The notes under the pieces are model-generated. The model did not search any database, was not told the origin of the DNA, and saw only the letters and a list, made by a program, of their open reading frames with translations. DNA of 23,252 nucleotides from JBKEDC01 sp047974225. GTDB taxonomy: Bacteria > Bacteroidota > Bacteroidia > Bacteroidales > Prolixibacteraceae. Positions within the stretch are counted from its first letter, which is position 1, and each line of letters begins with the position of its first letter. Shown piece by piece: positions 13,117 through 20,917 of this stretch. Location of the stretch: assembly GCA_047974225.1 (NCBI GenBank), contig JBKECD010000157.1:1-23252 (forward strand), written 5' to 3'. A program made the position numbers and the translations under genes.

Positions 13117-13155
13117 AAAAACGCTTGTCTCCTGATTGAGACAAGCGTTTCTTTT
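13117..13155. terminator. Bidirectional terminator, xth / starch-synthase-like gene
   Basis: A perfect 13-bp stem AAACGCTTGTCTC (13119-13131) / GAGACAAGCGTTT (13138-13150) with a 6-nt loop. It is followed by TTTCTTTT on the plus strand and by a T-rich run on the minus strand, so it can end both convergent genes. A second small hairpin GGGCT-GTTA-AGCCC (13156-13169) touches the minus-strand stop codon. Confidence 0.85.
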
Positions 13156-13168
13156 GGGCTGTTAAGCC

Positions 13169-13984
13169 CTACAACTCAAATACTTTATTGTAGAAATCAT
13201 CATAAGCCTCCACATAAGTTTCTTCAGCTTGATAATCTAAAGTCAGTTTGTTGGCTTGGGCGATATAGGCATCCACTTCGGGGTGCAGCTTTTCGCTTCC
13301 TTTAATGACTGCATCGGCATATTCGACGCCTAATTTTGTGAATGCTTCATAAGATGGCGAGCCTTCCAATAAGGAAACATCGGCTGCTTCCACTCCCGGG
13401 ATAAGCACGCTATTGGCAGCCTGCGCACTCAGGTTCGATTTGAACTCTTCGGCATAGGGCGAGTAAATCACTTTGGAATTAACAAACAAGGGGTCTTCGC
13501 CATAATTCTTTTTGATATATAAGGGCACGAGTGAACTCATCCATCCATGGCAGTGGATAATATCGGGAGCCCAACGCAATTTCACCACCGTTTCGAGCAC
13601 CCCACGCGCAAAGAAGCTCGCACGCTCGTCATTGTCCTCAAATTCTAGTCCACTTTCTTCATCGCTTAAGATAGACTTTCGTTTGAAATAATCTTCGCTA
13701 TCAATAAAATACACTTGCATGCGAGCTGCTTGAATTGACGCCACTTTGATAATTAGTGGGTGGTCGGTGTCATTGATGACGAGGTTCATTCCTGAAAGAC
13801 GAATCACCTCATGCAATTGGTTGCGACGCTCATTTACACAGCCAAACTTCGGCATAAAGGTGCGAATTTCGCGCCCACGCTCTTGGATGGCTTGTGGCAG
13901 ATTGCGCGACTTTATCGACATTTCGGATTCGGGTAGATAAGGAGTAACTTCTTGAGAGATGAATAATATTTTTTTCTTTTCCAT
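13169..13984 (-). CDS. Starch/glycogen synthase-like protein, GT5 N-terminal domain only
   Basis: A 271-residue protein matching only the N-terminal Rossmann half of GT5 glycogen/starch synthases (KILFISQEVTPYLPESEMS, then GREIRTFMPKFG, and DIIHCHGWMSSLVPLYIKK around residues 141-159). The family's ADP-glucose motif K-x-G-G-L is replaced by ESEMS. The whole C-terminal half, with the second nucleotide-sugar site and catalytic glutamate, is absent. The frame ends cleanly before a terminator, so this looks like a normal gene product and not a truncation; as I recall, Bacteroidales commonly carry such a short gene beside panC. Synthase activity is improbable; binding of a sugar or glucan is possible. 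The promoter box TAACTTTG (14020-14027) lies 35 bp upstream. Databases may wrongly call it glycogen synthase. Confidence 0.85.
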   Translation of the reverse strand: MEKKKILFISQEVTPYLPESEMSIKSRNLPQAIQERGREIRTFMPKFGCVNERRNQLHEVIRLSGMNLVINDTDHPLIIKVASIQAARMQVYFIDSEDYFKRKSILSDEESGLEFEDNDERASFFARGVLETVVKLRWAPDIIHCHGWMSSLVPLYIKKNYGEDPLFVNSKVIYSPYAEEFKSNLSAQAANSVLIPGVEAADVSLLEGSPSYEAFTKLGVEYADAVIKGSEKLHPEVDAYIAQANKLTLDYQAEETYVEAYDDFYNKVFEL

Positions 13985-14286
13985 CTTAAATATTATAGGT
14001 GATACAGAAAATTCTGCTGCAAAGTTAATATTTTTTTGAAGACTATCCTTATATTTCGCCCCTTTTCCCTAGCGTTTTACTTTGGTTGAACCCAATCTGC
14101 ATAAAACGAGTACTCATTTTGTGTTTTTCAATTATTTTTAGCTTTAAAGCGATTCTTTAGCCCCTTTCTCTTTTTCGTGCCCCTCGAATTATTGCATTTG
14201 CCAGTTTGATTTGCCAAAAAAAACGTCGGCAACGGCTGTTTCATGCTATATTTTCTTTTACTTTGCAGCCGTTTTAAAAATAAGTC
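13985..14286. promoter_or_regulatory. Divergent control region, GT5-like gene / panC
   Basis: This 302-bp gap holds a minus-strand -7 box TAACTTTG (14020-14027) for the GT5-like gene and, near panC, TTACTTTG, which misses the consensus by one base. An exact inverted repeat AACGGCTG / CAGCCGTT (about 14231-14238 and 14267-14274) brackets that panC promoter candidate. No ORF or structured RNA was recognised in the remainder, which is AT-rich. Confidence 0.45.
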
Positions 14287-15132
14287 ATGCAAGTAATATC
14301 TGAAATAGACCTTTTAAAAGAGCTTGTGGCGGCACAAAAGGACGCTGGCAAGCTAGTCGGTTTTGTGCCCACAATGGGAGCTCTTCATGCGGGGCATCTT
14401 TCGCTGGTGGCGGAAGCGAGCAAGCGTTGTGATTTTGTGGTGGTGAGCATCTTTGTCAATCCGACACAATTTAACGACCCTAAGGATTTGGAAAAATATC
14501 CACGCACGCTCGATGCGGATGTCAAGCTACTTGAAACAACGGCTTGCAATTTGGTGTTTGCCCCTTCGGTGGAAACGATGTATCCAGAGCCCGACACTCG
14601 CGTGTTTGATTTTGGAAGTTTGGCAACTGTCATGGAAGGGAAATTCCGCCCCGGGCATTTCAACGGAGTGGGGCAAGTGGTGAGTCGGCTTTTCGATTTG
14701 GTGCAGCCTCACAAGGCATTTTTTGGGCAGAAAGATTTTCAGCAATTTGCCATTATTAAGCACATGACTAATCAGTTGGGATTGTCAGTCGAGGTTGTCT
14801 CCTGTCCGATTGTTCGAGAAGTCAGCGGACTAGCAATGAGCTCTCGAAATATGCTTTTGAGCGGACAAGAGCGCATTGAGGCGACGGCGATTCACCGCAC
14901 ACTCACGTGGGCAAAGTCAGAATGTAAGAATAGACGTATCGAAGAGCTCAAAAAAGAAATCAGTAGGCAAATCAATGCGGTGGATTGCCTAGAGGTGGAA
15001 TATGTGGAGATTGCTGATGCAGCGACTCTTCAGTCGGTGAATGACTGGAATGATGCGCAAAGCATTGTGCTGTGTGTGGCGGTCTATTGCGGCAAAGTGC
15101 GCTTGATAGACAATGTGCTGCTTAAAGGCTAG
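14287..15132 (+). CDS. panC: Pantothenate synthetase (pantoate-beta-alanine ligase)
   Basis: A 281-residue enzyme that joins pantoate and beta-alanine with ATP to give pantothenate, the precursor of coenzyme A. The nucleotide-binding HxGH-type motif is HAGH (34-37) in PTMGALHAGHLSL. FVNPTQF (56-62), FGQKD (146-150) and the KMSKS-like MSSRN (184-188) are in place. Length is normal. panD follows after 96 bp, so the pantothenate branch that supplies and uses beta-alanine is kept together. Confidence 0.96.
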   Translation: MQVISEIDLLKELVAAQKDAGKLVGFVPTMGALHAGHLSLVAEASKRCDFVVVSIFVNPTQFNDPKDLEKYPRTLDADVKLLETTACNLVFAPSVETMYPEPDTRVFDFGSLATVMEGKFRPGHFNGVGQVVSRLFDLVQPHKAFFGQKDFQQFAIIKHMTNQLGLSVEVVSCPIVREVSGLAMSSRNMLLSGQERIEATAIHRTLTWAKSECKNRRIEELKKEISRQINAVDCLEVEYVEIADAATLQSVNDWNDAQSIVLCVAVYCGKVRLIDNVLLKG

Positions 15133-15166
15133 GTGAGTTAAATGAAAGTCAAAATCTAGAAAATAA

Positions 15167-15208
15167 ACACCTTAATTTGAGTTTATCAATGGATAAGGTG
15201 TATTTTTG
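15167..15208 (+). promoter_or_regulatory. panD promoter within an inverted repeat
   Basis: A TTTG (15176-15179) and TATTTTTG (15201-15208) with a 21-bp spacer form the most complete -33/-7 promoter in the window, 20 bp before the panD ATG. The same stretch contains ACACCTTA (15167-15174) / TAAGGTGT (15194-15201), an exact inverted repeat bracketing the -33 element and touching the -7 box. A nested hairpin TTATC-AATG-GATAA lies inside it. As RNA, the outer hairpin plus ATTTTTG could end the panC transcript. Confidence 0.55.
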
Positions 15209-15228
15209 CCTCACAATACGATGACAAA

Positions 15229-15579
15229 ATGAATATAGAAGTTTGTAAATCAAAGATTCACAAGGTAACTGTTTCGGAAGCCAATCTCCAATATGTGGGG
15301 AGCATCACGATTGATGAAGACCTTATGGATGCCGCCAACTTGATTGAAAATGAAAAAGTGCAGGTGGTGAATGTGAACAATGGCGAGCGCCTAGAGACCT
15401 ATGTCATTCGTGGCAAGCGAGGCTCGGGCACTATTTGCCTCAATGGACCAGCGGCGCGCAAAGCGGCGGTGGGCGATGTGGTTATTATTATCTCCTATGC
15501 CTCGATGGACTTTGAAGAGGCCAAAGGGTTTAAGCCTTGGTTAGTATTTCCCGACACGGAGACAAACAGACTAGTGTAG
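15229..15579 (+). CDS. panD: Aspartate 1-decarboxylase, pyruvoyl-dependent
   Basis: A 116-residue proenzyme that makes beta-alanine from aspartate for pantothenate synthesis. The self-cleavage site G24-S25 is present in YVGSITIDEDLMDAA; Ser25 becomes the pyruvoyl group of the alpha chain. The N-terminus (KSKIHKVTVSEANL) and the RGSGTICLNGPAARKAAVGD stretch are typical. Its substrate-side partner panC is directly upstream, and PanD has its own promoter. It ends at a strong terminator. Confidence 0.96.
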   Translation: MNIEVCKSKIHKVTVSEANLQYVGSITIDEDLMDAANLIENEKVQVVNVNNGERLETYVIRGKRGSGTICLNGPAARKAAVGDVVIIISYASMDFEEAKGFKPWLVFPDTETNRLV

Positions 15580-15594
15580 GCAGCAGAAAAACAA

Positions 15595-15635
15595 TAAAAA
15601 AAGGATATTCTATCAAAAGAATATCCTTTTTTATT
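15595..15635. terminator. Bidirectional terminator, panD / NPCBM protein
   Basis: The stem AAGGATATTCT (15601-15611) / AGAATATCCTT (15618-15628) is extended by A-runs and T-runs on either side, with T-rich tails on both strands. It lies between the convergent panD and NPCBM-protein genes. Confidence 0.85.
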
Positions 15636-15654
15636 TGCTACACGCTTAGCGGGG

Positions 15655-18450
15655 TCATTCAATCACATACCAATTATAGGAGTTGGCAGGAATAGTAACG
15701 GTGATTTTCACTCGATAATCACGATTGAGGGTGTATTTCTTCGCTTTGTTTTCTTGCTCCCGAATCTTTACCGTCTTGGTCAGCCCGGTGTAATATAATG
15801 GCAGCTCAATTTCTCTAAGCATATCTTCCGACGTAGGATTATAAAGCATGAGCAATCCTTTTTCTGGCAGCTTTGGGTTCACATGCAGCACGCCATCCCA
15901 GTCTTTCCCCGAAGGGCGTTTGAGGTGAATCAAATCGCTGTTGAGAATGTGGCGGTATTTCTTATACCAATCGACCACACGCACCACCAGCTCTTTGGTT
16001 TCGGGGGCGTCATACAGTCGAGGTCCTCGATAGCAGGACTGAATGCCCGAACCGTAGTTTTGCATCATCTGGTTTTCATAGGCATCGAGATGCTCGCGGA
16101 GCGGTTCGATGGTGGCTGCTTCTCCACCTCCGTGGTATTGGGTGAGTGGGGTGAACGTCCAGCACATGCTCGGAATACGTGTCCACATGCCGTCATAGAT
16201 GTTTTGGCGACCAAGCATTAGTTGCCGTTCGCGCGGCAACGACCAGTTCACTTCCCGATAGCCAATCCCATTTTTATTTGAGCCTGAAAGCACATAGAAA
16301 TCGGGGATGTTCATATAAATTCCCTCCCCTCTCATCCATTTGTAAAGTCCTTGAATTTGTGCATATTGCTTCCATTGCGAATCGCCCAATCCATTGTGAT
16401 GCGCGTGGGAGGTCGATGCGCACACATTGCCCGGATAGGAACCGTCGTTTTCAAAGACGCTCATGCCTGTTTCCTCAAAGAACTTTTTAACCTTGCGGAA
16501 ATAATCATAGCCCCATTCGCTAGCCAAGCAGGGCGACGAGCCGAAAATCATTCCCCCACGCTTGCCTGTTTTGGGATTAATGACATCCACTTCCTCGCTA
16601 ATCCATCGACTCGAAAGCAGCGAGTAGCCGCCCAATTCAATGCCTTTGGAATTGGCATACTCACGCATTTTGCGAAATTTTGCATAGTTTTCAGGCGACT
16701 CGTTTTCCATGTTCATGCCACTTCCGAAACTCAAAATCACCATCTCATAGCCCACCTCAGCGCATTGGTCGATGGCGGCGTGCACTCGTTTTTCATCGGA
16801 ATAGGTGAGATGAAGGAAGATTGGGTTTTCGGTCGTCCAAGGAGCAACTGTGCGGTAAAATCGACGAATGAATAATCCTCGACGTTCTTTATCGTGGCTA
16901 TCCATCGGTGTTTCCCACACCCGAAAGGTGCTGAGCGACTCGTTTGGTTGAATAGCTGTTTCGGGTCCCAATGGAGGGCGCACCTCAAGCAAGCAGGGGA
17001 TTTGCATCGGATAGTTTGCTTGCGAAGTATAGCGAGAGTCGGGCTCCCAATAGGTGGTTACATCTGAGTTTTTCTGCTGCATGCCCCCAAAGGCATAATC
17101 GGTTTCGATGTGGATGTTGGGTTTCTCCCATTCATCGGGCACACCCACCAAGCTTTCGCCCTCGACCATTGCCAATTGCTCCAGCTTGAATTTATTTAAT
17201 TGCACCAACATTTTGCCCTGATTGATTACCTCCACCCATTTCGAGATGGTGGGAATGCCATCGTAAATCTCAAAATGCACTTTCGCTGCTATCTCGTCTT
17301 TCCTGAGGGTGAAGATAATTTCTTTCCCTGTGGGCATCTTGGTGTTTCCTGCCCAGCGGACACGCTTCCATGCCATGCGGTCGGAAATTTCTTTCACTTC
17401 AAATCCTTGGATTTGGAAAGACTCGGGCAGTGCTTGCAGCTGATCGACCCAATCCATTTGCGTGTATCCATATTCCACTTGCGGGCTCAATCCTCCGAGC
17501 TGATATGTTTTCCCATCTATCGACAGCGAGCCTTCGCTCGACACTGCACGGAGCATACTTTCGCCAGTCATCTGATTGAGATAGTCTATCGTTGCCAAGT
17601 TGGGCGACAAACGGAAAACACGAGCCACCAAGCCATTTGAAATCACAAGGTCTTTCCCATTCGATGAGCGAAACACGCCAGCTTTCGCTGGGGAATTATC
17701 AATCAGCCAATCGAAATCAGGACGAGCGAGGGGCAGTTTGATTTCGGGGAGTGCTGCGAGTTGAGCGTCAAGCTTGGCTTTTAGTTCGGGCGACTGTTTT
17801 GCTGGCTCGCCAGCAAAATCACTTGCCACCAGCACCGGAGCGATTTCAAAATATTCAAATGTGGGGTCAATCCACACCGCATGGTCGCCACTTTCGCCAT
17901 CGCCAGCATCTTCCACCACCAATTCAAGGACTCCTTTTTTAAGTGGCAAATCAATCTCTCTGGCAGCCTCTCCCGAGCGCATGACTCCGCTATTGTAAAT
18001 CTCCTTGCCGTCGAGGAGCACGCTAAAAATAACGCTTCCGGCATCTGTTTTGCCATCGCTTCCTTCTAGTCCTGCAAATTGTTTTTCAGAATCGCTCACC
18101 CGATAAAAGATGCGCTTGCCATCGGTTAGCGGCACGGATTGAATATCGGCTCCCGACAAATCAATTTGAGAGTCGCTTAGTCCGATTTTAGCTGTAAAAC
18201 GGTTGGCATTGTTGAGCATTAATCGAATGACTGAATGAGCATGCACCCCCACGCCATTCTGAAAGGAATCTCCAGCCACGGCAATTGCTTCTCCTGTAAC
18301 TGATTTGTTTATCGTGGGTGCTCCATATTTTTGTTGAGCAAGTGATATGTCTAAATCGGTGAGTTTGACAATCTCCTGAGCCGATAAGTTGGTGCATGCC
18401 AAGAATAGGCATCCGATTAAGGCTATTTTTCCAGCGTGTATTTTTTGCAT
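15655..18450 (-). CDS. Secreted NPCBM-domain glycoside hydrolase-like protein
   Basis: A 931-residue exported protein. A signal peptide (KIALIGCLFLACTNLSA, then Q) is followed by an NPCBM-type carbohydrate-binding domain (about residues 28-205; DSFQNGVGVHAHSVI, AVWIDPTFEYFEI). Next comes a large beta-sandwich region (about 260-530), then a TIM-barrel-like catalytic part (about 545-800) and a C-terminal beta domain. In the barrel, TGMSVFENDG (661-670) occupies the place where the GH36-like neighbour has MGVDYFKLDG, making D669 the candidate nucleophile, with the usual lysine two residues before it replaced by glutamate. Other notable stretches are SFGSGMNMEN and SHAHHNGLGDSQW. It probably acts on an alpha-linked glycan in the periplasm, but I cannot name a CAZy family or substrate. 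It is the second gene of a minus-strand unit, 154 bp behind the GH36-like gene. Confidence 0.8.
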   Translation of the reverse strand: MQKIHAGKIALIGCLFLACTNLSAQEIVKLTDLDISLAQQKYGAPTINKSVTGEAIAVAGDSFQNGVGVHAHSVIRLMLNNANRFTAKIGLSDSQIDLSGADIQSVPLTDGKRIFYRVSDSEKQFAGLEGSDGKTDAGSVIFSVLLDGKEIYNSGVMRSGEAAREIDLPLKKGVLELVVEDAGDGESGDHAVWIDPTFEYFEIAPVLVASDFAGEPAKQSPELKAKLDAQLAALPEIKLPLARPDFDWLIDNSPAKAGVFRSSNGKDLVISNGLVARVFRLSPNLATIDYLNQMTGESMLRAVSSEGSLSIDGKTYQLGGLSPQVEYGYTQMDWVDQLQALPESFQIQGFEVKEISDRMAWKRVRWAGNTKMPTGKEIIFTLRKDEIAAKVHFEIYDGIPTISKWVEVINQGKMLVQLNKFKLEQLAMVEGESLVGVPDEWEKPNIHIETDYAFGGMQQKNSDVTTYWEPDSRYTSQANYPMQIPCLLEVRPPLGPETAIQPNESLSTFRVWETPMDSHDKERRGLFIRRFYRTVAPWTTENPIFLHLTYSDEKRVHAAIDQCAEVGYEMVILSFGSGMNMENESPENYAKFRKMREYANSKGIELGGYSLLSSRWISEEVDVINPKTGKRGGMIFGSSPCLASEWGYDYFRKVKKFFEETGMSVFENDGSYPGNVCASTSHAHHNGLGDSQWKQYAQIQGLYKWMRGEGIYMNIPDFYVLSGSNKNGIGYREVNWSLPRERQLMLGRQNIYDGMWTRIPSMCWTFTPLTQYHGGGEAATIEPLREHLDAYENQMMQNYGSGIQSCYRGPRLYDAPETKELVVRVVDWYKKYRHILNSDLIHLKRPSGKDWDGVLHVNPKLPEKGLLMLYNPTSEDMLREIELPLYYTGLTKTVKIREQENKAKKYTLNRDYRVKITVTIPANSYNWYVIE

Positions 18451-18469
18451 ATTTTTTTGTTTTGTATTT

Positions 18470-18607
18470 TAATTCTACTTTGATAGATCGGGAAAAATGT
18501 AATAGTTGGTACTTACTTTTTCAAAATGTGAGGCAGAATTTTTTTATTCCGACCTTTCTTTTTCAAAATGTGGGGCAGAATTTTTAAAATCTGTCAAAGT
18601 AGAATTA
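18470..18607. repeat. Inverted-repeat-bounded element with internal direct repeats
   Basis: A 19-bp terminal repeat TAATTCTACTTTGATAGAT (18470-18488) recurs inverted at 18589-18607 with one mismatch. Inside are two direct repeats of 28 bp with one difference (18516-18543 and 18558-18585; both begin CTTTTTCAAAATGTG), 42 bp apart. The right terminal repeat contains the stop codon of the GH36-like gene; the left one ends about 20 bp from the NPCBM-protein start. No coding capacity and no clear target-site duplication. It may be a small non-autonomous mobile element or insertion-sequence ends, or an RNA structure separating expression of the two genes. Confidence 0.7.
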
Positions 18608-20704
18608 GTTGGTCTTACTAAACTCAAGTATTTTCACTTCACCCGCTCCCAATGTAATCTCGATTTTATCGCCCGCTTTATATTTGTGTCCCTCGAAATC
18701 AAGCTTTTTATTGGCGTTGAAATCCACGGCATTTTCGAGTGAAGAGAAAACGGTGTAGGAGGCATCGAGCGCCACCAGCCCCATTGCTCGGTCGAGTGTG
18801 AAGGAATACGTTTTCGTTTCCTCGGAAGGATTATGGAGCGACACATAGCCTCCTTCTTCTGCCCAGCCCGTATAGCCATAGATTTCTTTCAGCTTCGGAC
18901 TGCCGCCGTGCATGCGAGCCCCTTTGAAGTAGGGGAACATTTTCTCTACCCATTTCAAACCATCGGCGAGCACATCCCAATCAGATTGCGAAAGCACATC
19001 GGTTTTAATGTAGAGCTCGACAAATCCCGTTCCTCGCGAAAGGTTCATCCATAGATATTTGCGGAAAGCCTCGGCGCTTTCGCCTGTTTTCACTTTTTTG
19101 GGCTCGTGGTTGAAAACCGAATTGATGGGGAATTGCGTTTTTTCTTCGAGCCAAGTGCCATGATAGACTTCATCACGATAGACCATTTCTTGCGTGCGGT
19201 CGCTTCCGTGGGCTGCATCGCCAGCATTAATCATCCAAATCGCATCGACAGACATCAACCACCAAGGACTGAGGTAAGCTCCGTTGGAAATCACAATATA
19301 GACTTCGGGGTTCACCTCATGCTGTTTTTCAAAAATCTGCATCAGTCGCTCAGTGCCTGCCACGAGGTAATAAGTTTTCAGCTCATCATATTTAGGGTCG
19401 TTGAGCCTTTTGTCGGCAGGATTGAGCCCTTCAAGTCCGAGTTGAGGCATGGAGGGCAAGCCATAGCTTTCGCCGTGGAGTTCAAACTCCCGACGATTAA
19501 GATGCCCAAACAGCCCATCGAGCTTGAAATAATCAACCCCCATTTTTGTCAATTCCACCATGCGGTCTTCCAGCAATTGCATATATTGAGGTCCTGCGAG
19601 CGACATATATTGGTCGAGCGCTTCCAGCCCATTCTCTCTCATGGTTGGCACTGCGGGGCGAGCTCCGAAGTTGCAGCCCGGGCTTAGCCACAGACCTAAT
19701 GAAGAGTTGGCATCTTTCACCGCCTTCAGGCTCGAAGCTAAATCAGGCTCGAAGCGAGCAGTGTTGACTTTCCACACCGTGTCGCACCAGTTCGCCTGCG
19801 CATTTTGCCATCCATCATCAATCACATAATCACGCAGCGGAGTAACACCACGCTTCACCACCAATTCCTCATTCACCTTAGCCACGCTTTTCACAAAGTC
19901 GTCCTTCGTAACATGCCGACCGAAGTCAAACCAACTATTATATTGCACCTGCAAGCGCAATGGGCGAATGCGAATGTGGTCGATATAATCAAAGAAAGCA
20001 TCTTGGATAAACTCGCCATCATCGCCCACACCCATCACGGCACGATAGGACGTGTAGGTTTCCTCGGACTTAATTTCACGCCCCCATTGATAGCCGCAAT
20101 AAGCCGTGTTATTCTCCACATAATTATAGGATGCGGGAAATTCCACGCCCCAAAAAGTTGCCGACTCCGAAGTGTAGAGAGGTTGTCCCAATCCCGGTTT
20201 CCACTGCCAAGGAGCTGAGGCGGTAATTTTCTTCTCTTGATAGGGTTGATAAATATCTTCGGATGAAATGCACTCCACATCAATCCGCTCCAAGGTGAGT
20301 GAATTGTCCGCAGAGATTTCTAAATATTTATTCAGATAGGGTTTCCCCGTTTCGAGTTCATACACCACGGTCAGGTTAATCTGATGCTCTTTATTTTCCA
20401 GCAGCAAGGCTAGTTTTTCGGCAGAGGAACTTTCCACTTTTTTGAATTTGAAATCTTCCGAAGTGATCACCACGTCGGTGTTTTCCTTATCGGTGCCTTG
20501 CGAGATGCGAAGGCGAAACTCGGCATTGTCTTGTGGCACAAGCTGTTTGTCAGCTAATTTATTTTCAACAAGTGAGGTGTGAACCACTCCCTTATCCACC
20601 CGAATGGTGCGAGAAAGGAACTCATTTTCAAGTTTAAACTCCGATTGGCAGCTGCTCAAAAGCAACGCAATTGCGGCAGTTAATAGGAATTGAAGTTGTC
20701 TCAT
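18605..20704 (-). CDS. GH36-like alpha-galactosidase family lipoprotein
   Basis: A 699-residue lipoprotein (MRQLQFLLTAAIALLLSSC, lipidated C19). A beta-sandwich domain (about 22-240) precedes a TIM barrel with the features of melibiase-type GH36 enzymes: VQYNSWFDF, YVIDDGWQ (293-300), LGLWLSPG, and GVDYFKLDG, with K394-x-D396 marking the catalytic nucleophile. A C-terminal beta domain closes it. SVDAIWMINAGD should carry the acid/base aspartate. The family removes alpha-galactosyl or alpha-N-acetylgalactosaminyl ends and includes other alpha-glycosidases, so the sugar is not certain. The -7 box TATATTTG (20740-20747) lies 35 bp upstream. With the NPCBM protein it forms a two-gene glycan-degrading unit; no SusC/SusD pair or regulator is beside it, so it is not a typical polysaccharide-utilisation locus within this window. 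Confidence 0.85.
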   Translation of the reverse strand: MRQLQFLLTAAIALLLSSCQSEFKLENEFLSRTIRVDKGVVHTSLVENKLADKQLVPQDNAEFRLRISQGTDKENTDVVITSEDFKFKKVESSSAEKLALLLENKEHQINLTVVYELETGKPYLNKYLEISADNSLTLERIDVECISSEDIYQPYQEKKITASAPWQWKPGLGQPLYTSESATFWGVEFPASYNYVENNTAYCGYQWGREIKSEETYTSYRAVMGVGDDGEFIQDAFFDYIDHIRIRPLRLQVQYNSWFDFGRHVTKDDFVKSVAKVNEELVVKRGVTPLRDYVIDDGWQNAQANWCDTVWKVNTARFEPDLASSLKAVKDANSSLGLWLSPGCNFGARPAVPTMRENGLEALDQYMSLAGPQYMQLLEDRMVELTKMGVDYFKLDGLFGHLNRREFELHGESYGLPSMPQLGLEGLNPADKRLNDPKYDELKTYYLVAGTERLMQIFEKQHEVNPEVYIVISNGAYLSPWWLMSVDAIWMINAGDAAHGSDRTQEMVYRDEVYHGTWLEEKTQFPINSVFNHEPKKVKTGESAEAFRKYLWMNLSRGTGFVELYIKTDVLSQSDWDVLADGLKWVEKMFPYFKGARMHGGSPKLKEIYGYTGWAEEGGYVSLHNPSEETKTYSFTLDRAMGLVALDASYTVFSSLENAVDFNANKKLDFEGHKYKAGDKIEITLGAGEVKILEFSKTN

Positions 20705-20739
20705 GGGTTAGTTAAGAGGTTGATTTGTTTTATTCGGCT

Positions 20740-20747
20740 CAAATATA
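20740..20747 (-). promoter_or_regulatory. -7 box for the glycosidase unit
   Basis: The minus strand reads TATATTTG, an exact TAnnTTTG match 35 bp before the ATG of the GH36-like gene. A run of nine or more T/A bases lies directly upstream of it. Confidence 0.5.
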
Positions 20748-20873
20748 AGTTTTTTTTTTGGGAAGTGAAAAAGGAATGTTGAACTTGCTTTGGCAGCGGT
20801 TGAATGCTTGCGAAATAAAATGCTAGAACAGAAATATTTCAAATACTCCTAGTAATTATCAAGAAAAAGCCCT

Positions 20874-20881
20874 TAAATTTG
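20874..20881 (+). promoter_or_regulatory. -7 box for metY
   Basis: TAAATTTG is an exact match 36 bp before the ATG at 20918. It supports that ATG over the in-frame upstream start at 20879, which lies 3 bp before the end of this box. No SAM-riboswitch-like structure is visible in the short leader. Confidence 0.5.
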
Positions 20882-20917
20882 GCATTCTCTATCAAATATA
20901 CATTTAATTCAATACAT

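Noticed and set aside
13169..13984. Functional glycogen synthase
   Set aside because: The C-terminal half and the ADP-glucose motif are absent.
18516..18585. CRISPR-like direct repeats
   Set aside because: Only two 28-bp units with a 14-bp gap, no third repeat, no cas genes, and terminal inverted repeats outside them; a mobile-element or regulatory structure fits better.
15883..20218. Numerous plus-strand frames opposite the two glycosidase genes
   Set aside because: They are antisense shadows of genes with clear protein domains and lack promoters of their own.
20705..20917. SAM or cobalamin riboswitch before metY
   Set aside because: The leader after the -7 box is only about 30 nt and AT-rich, with no conserved riboswitch core.
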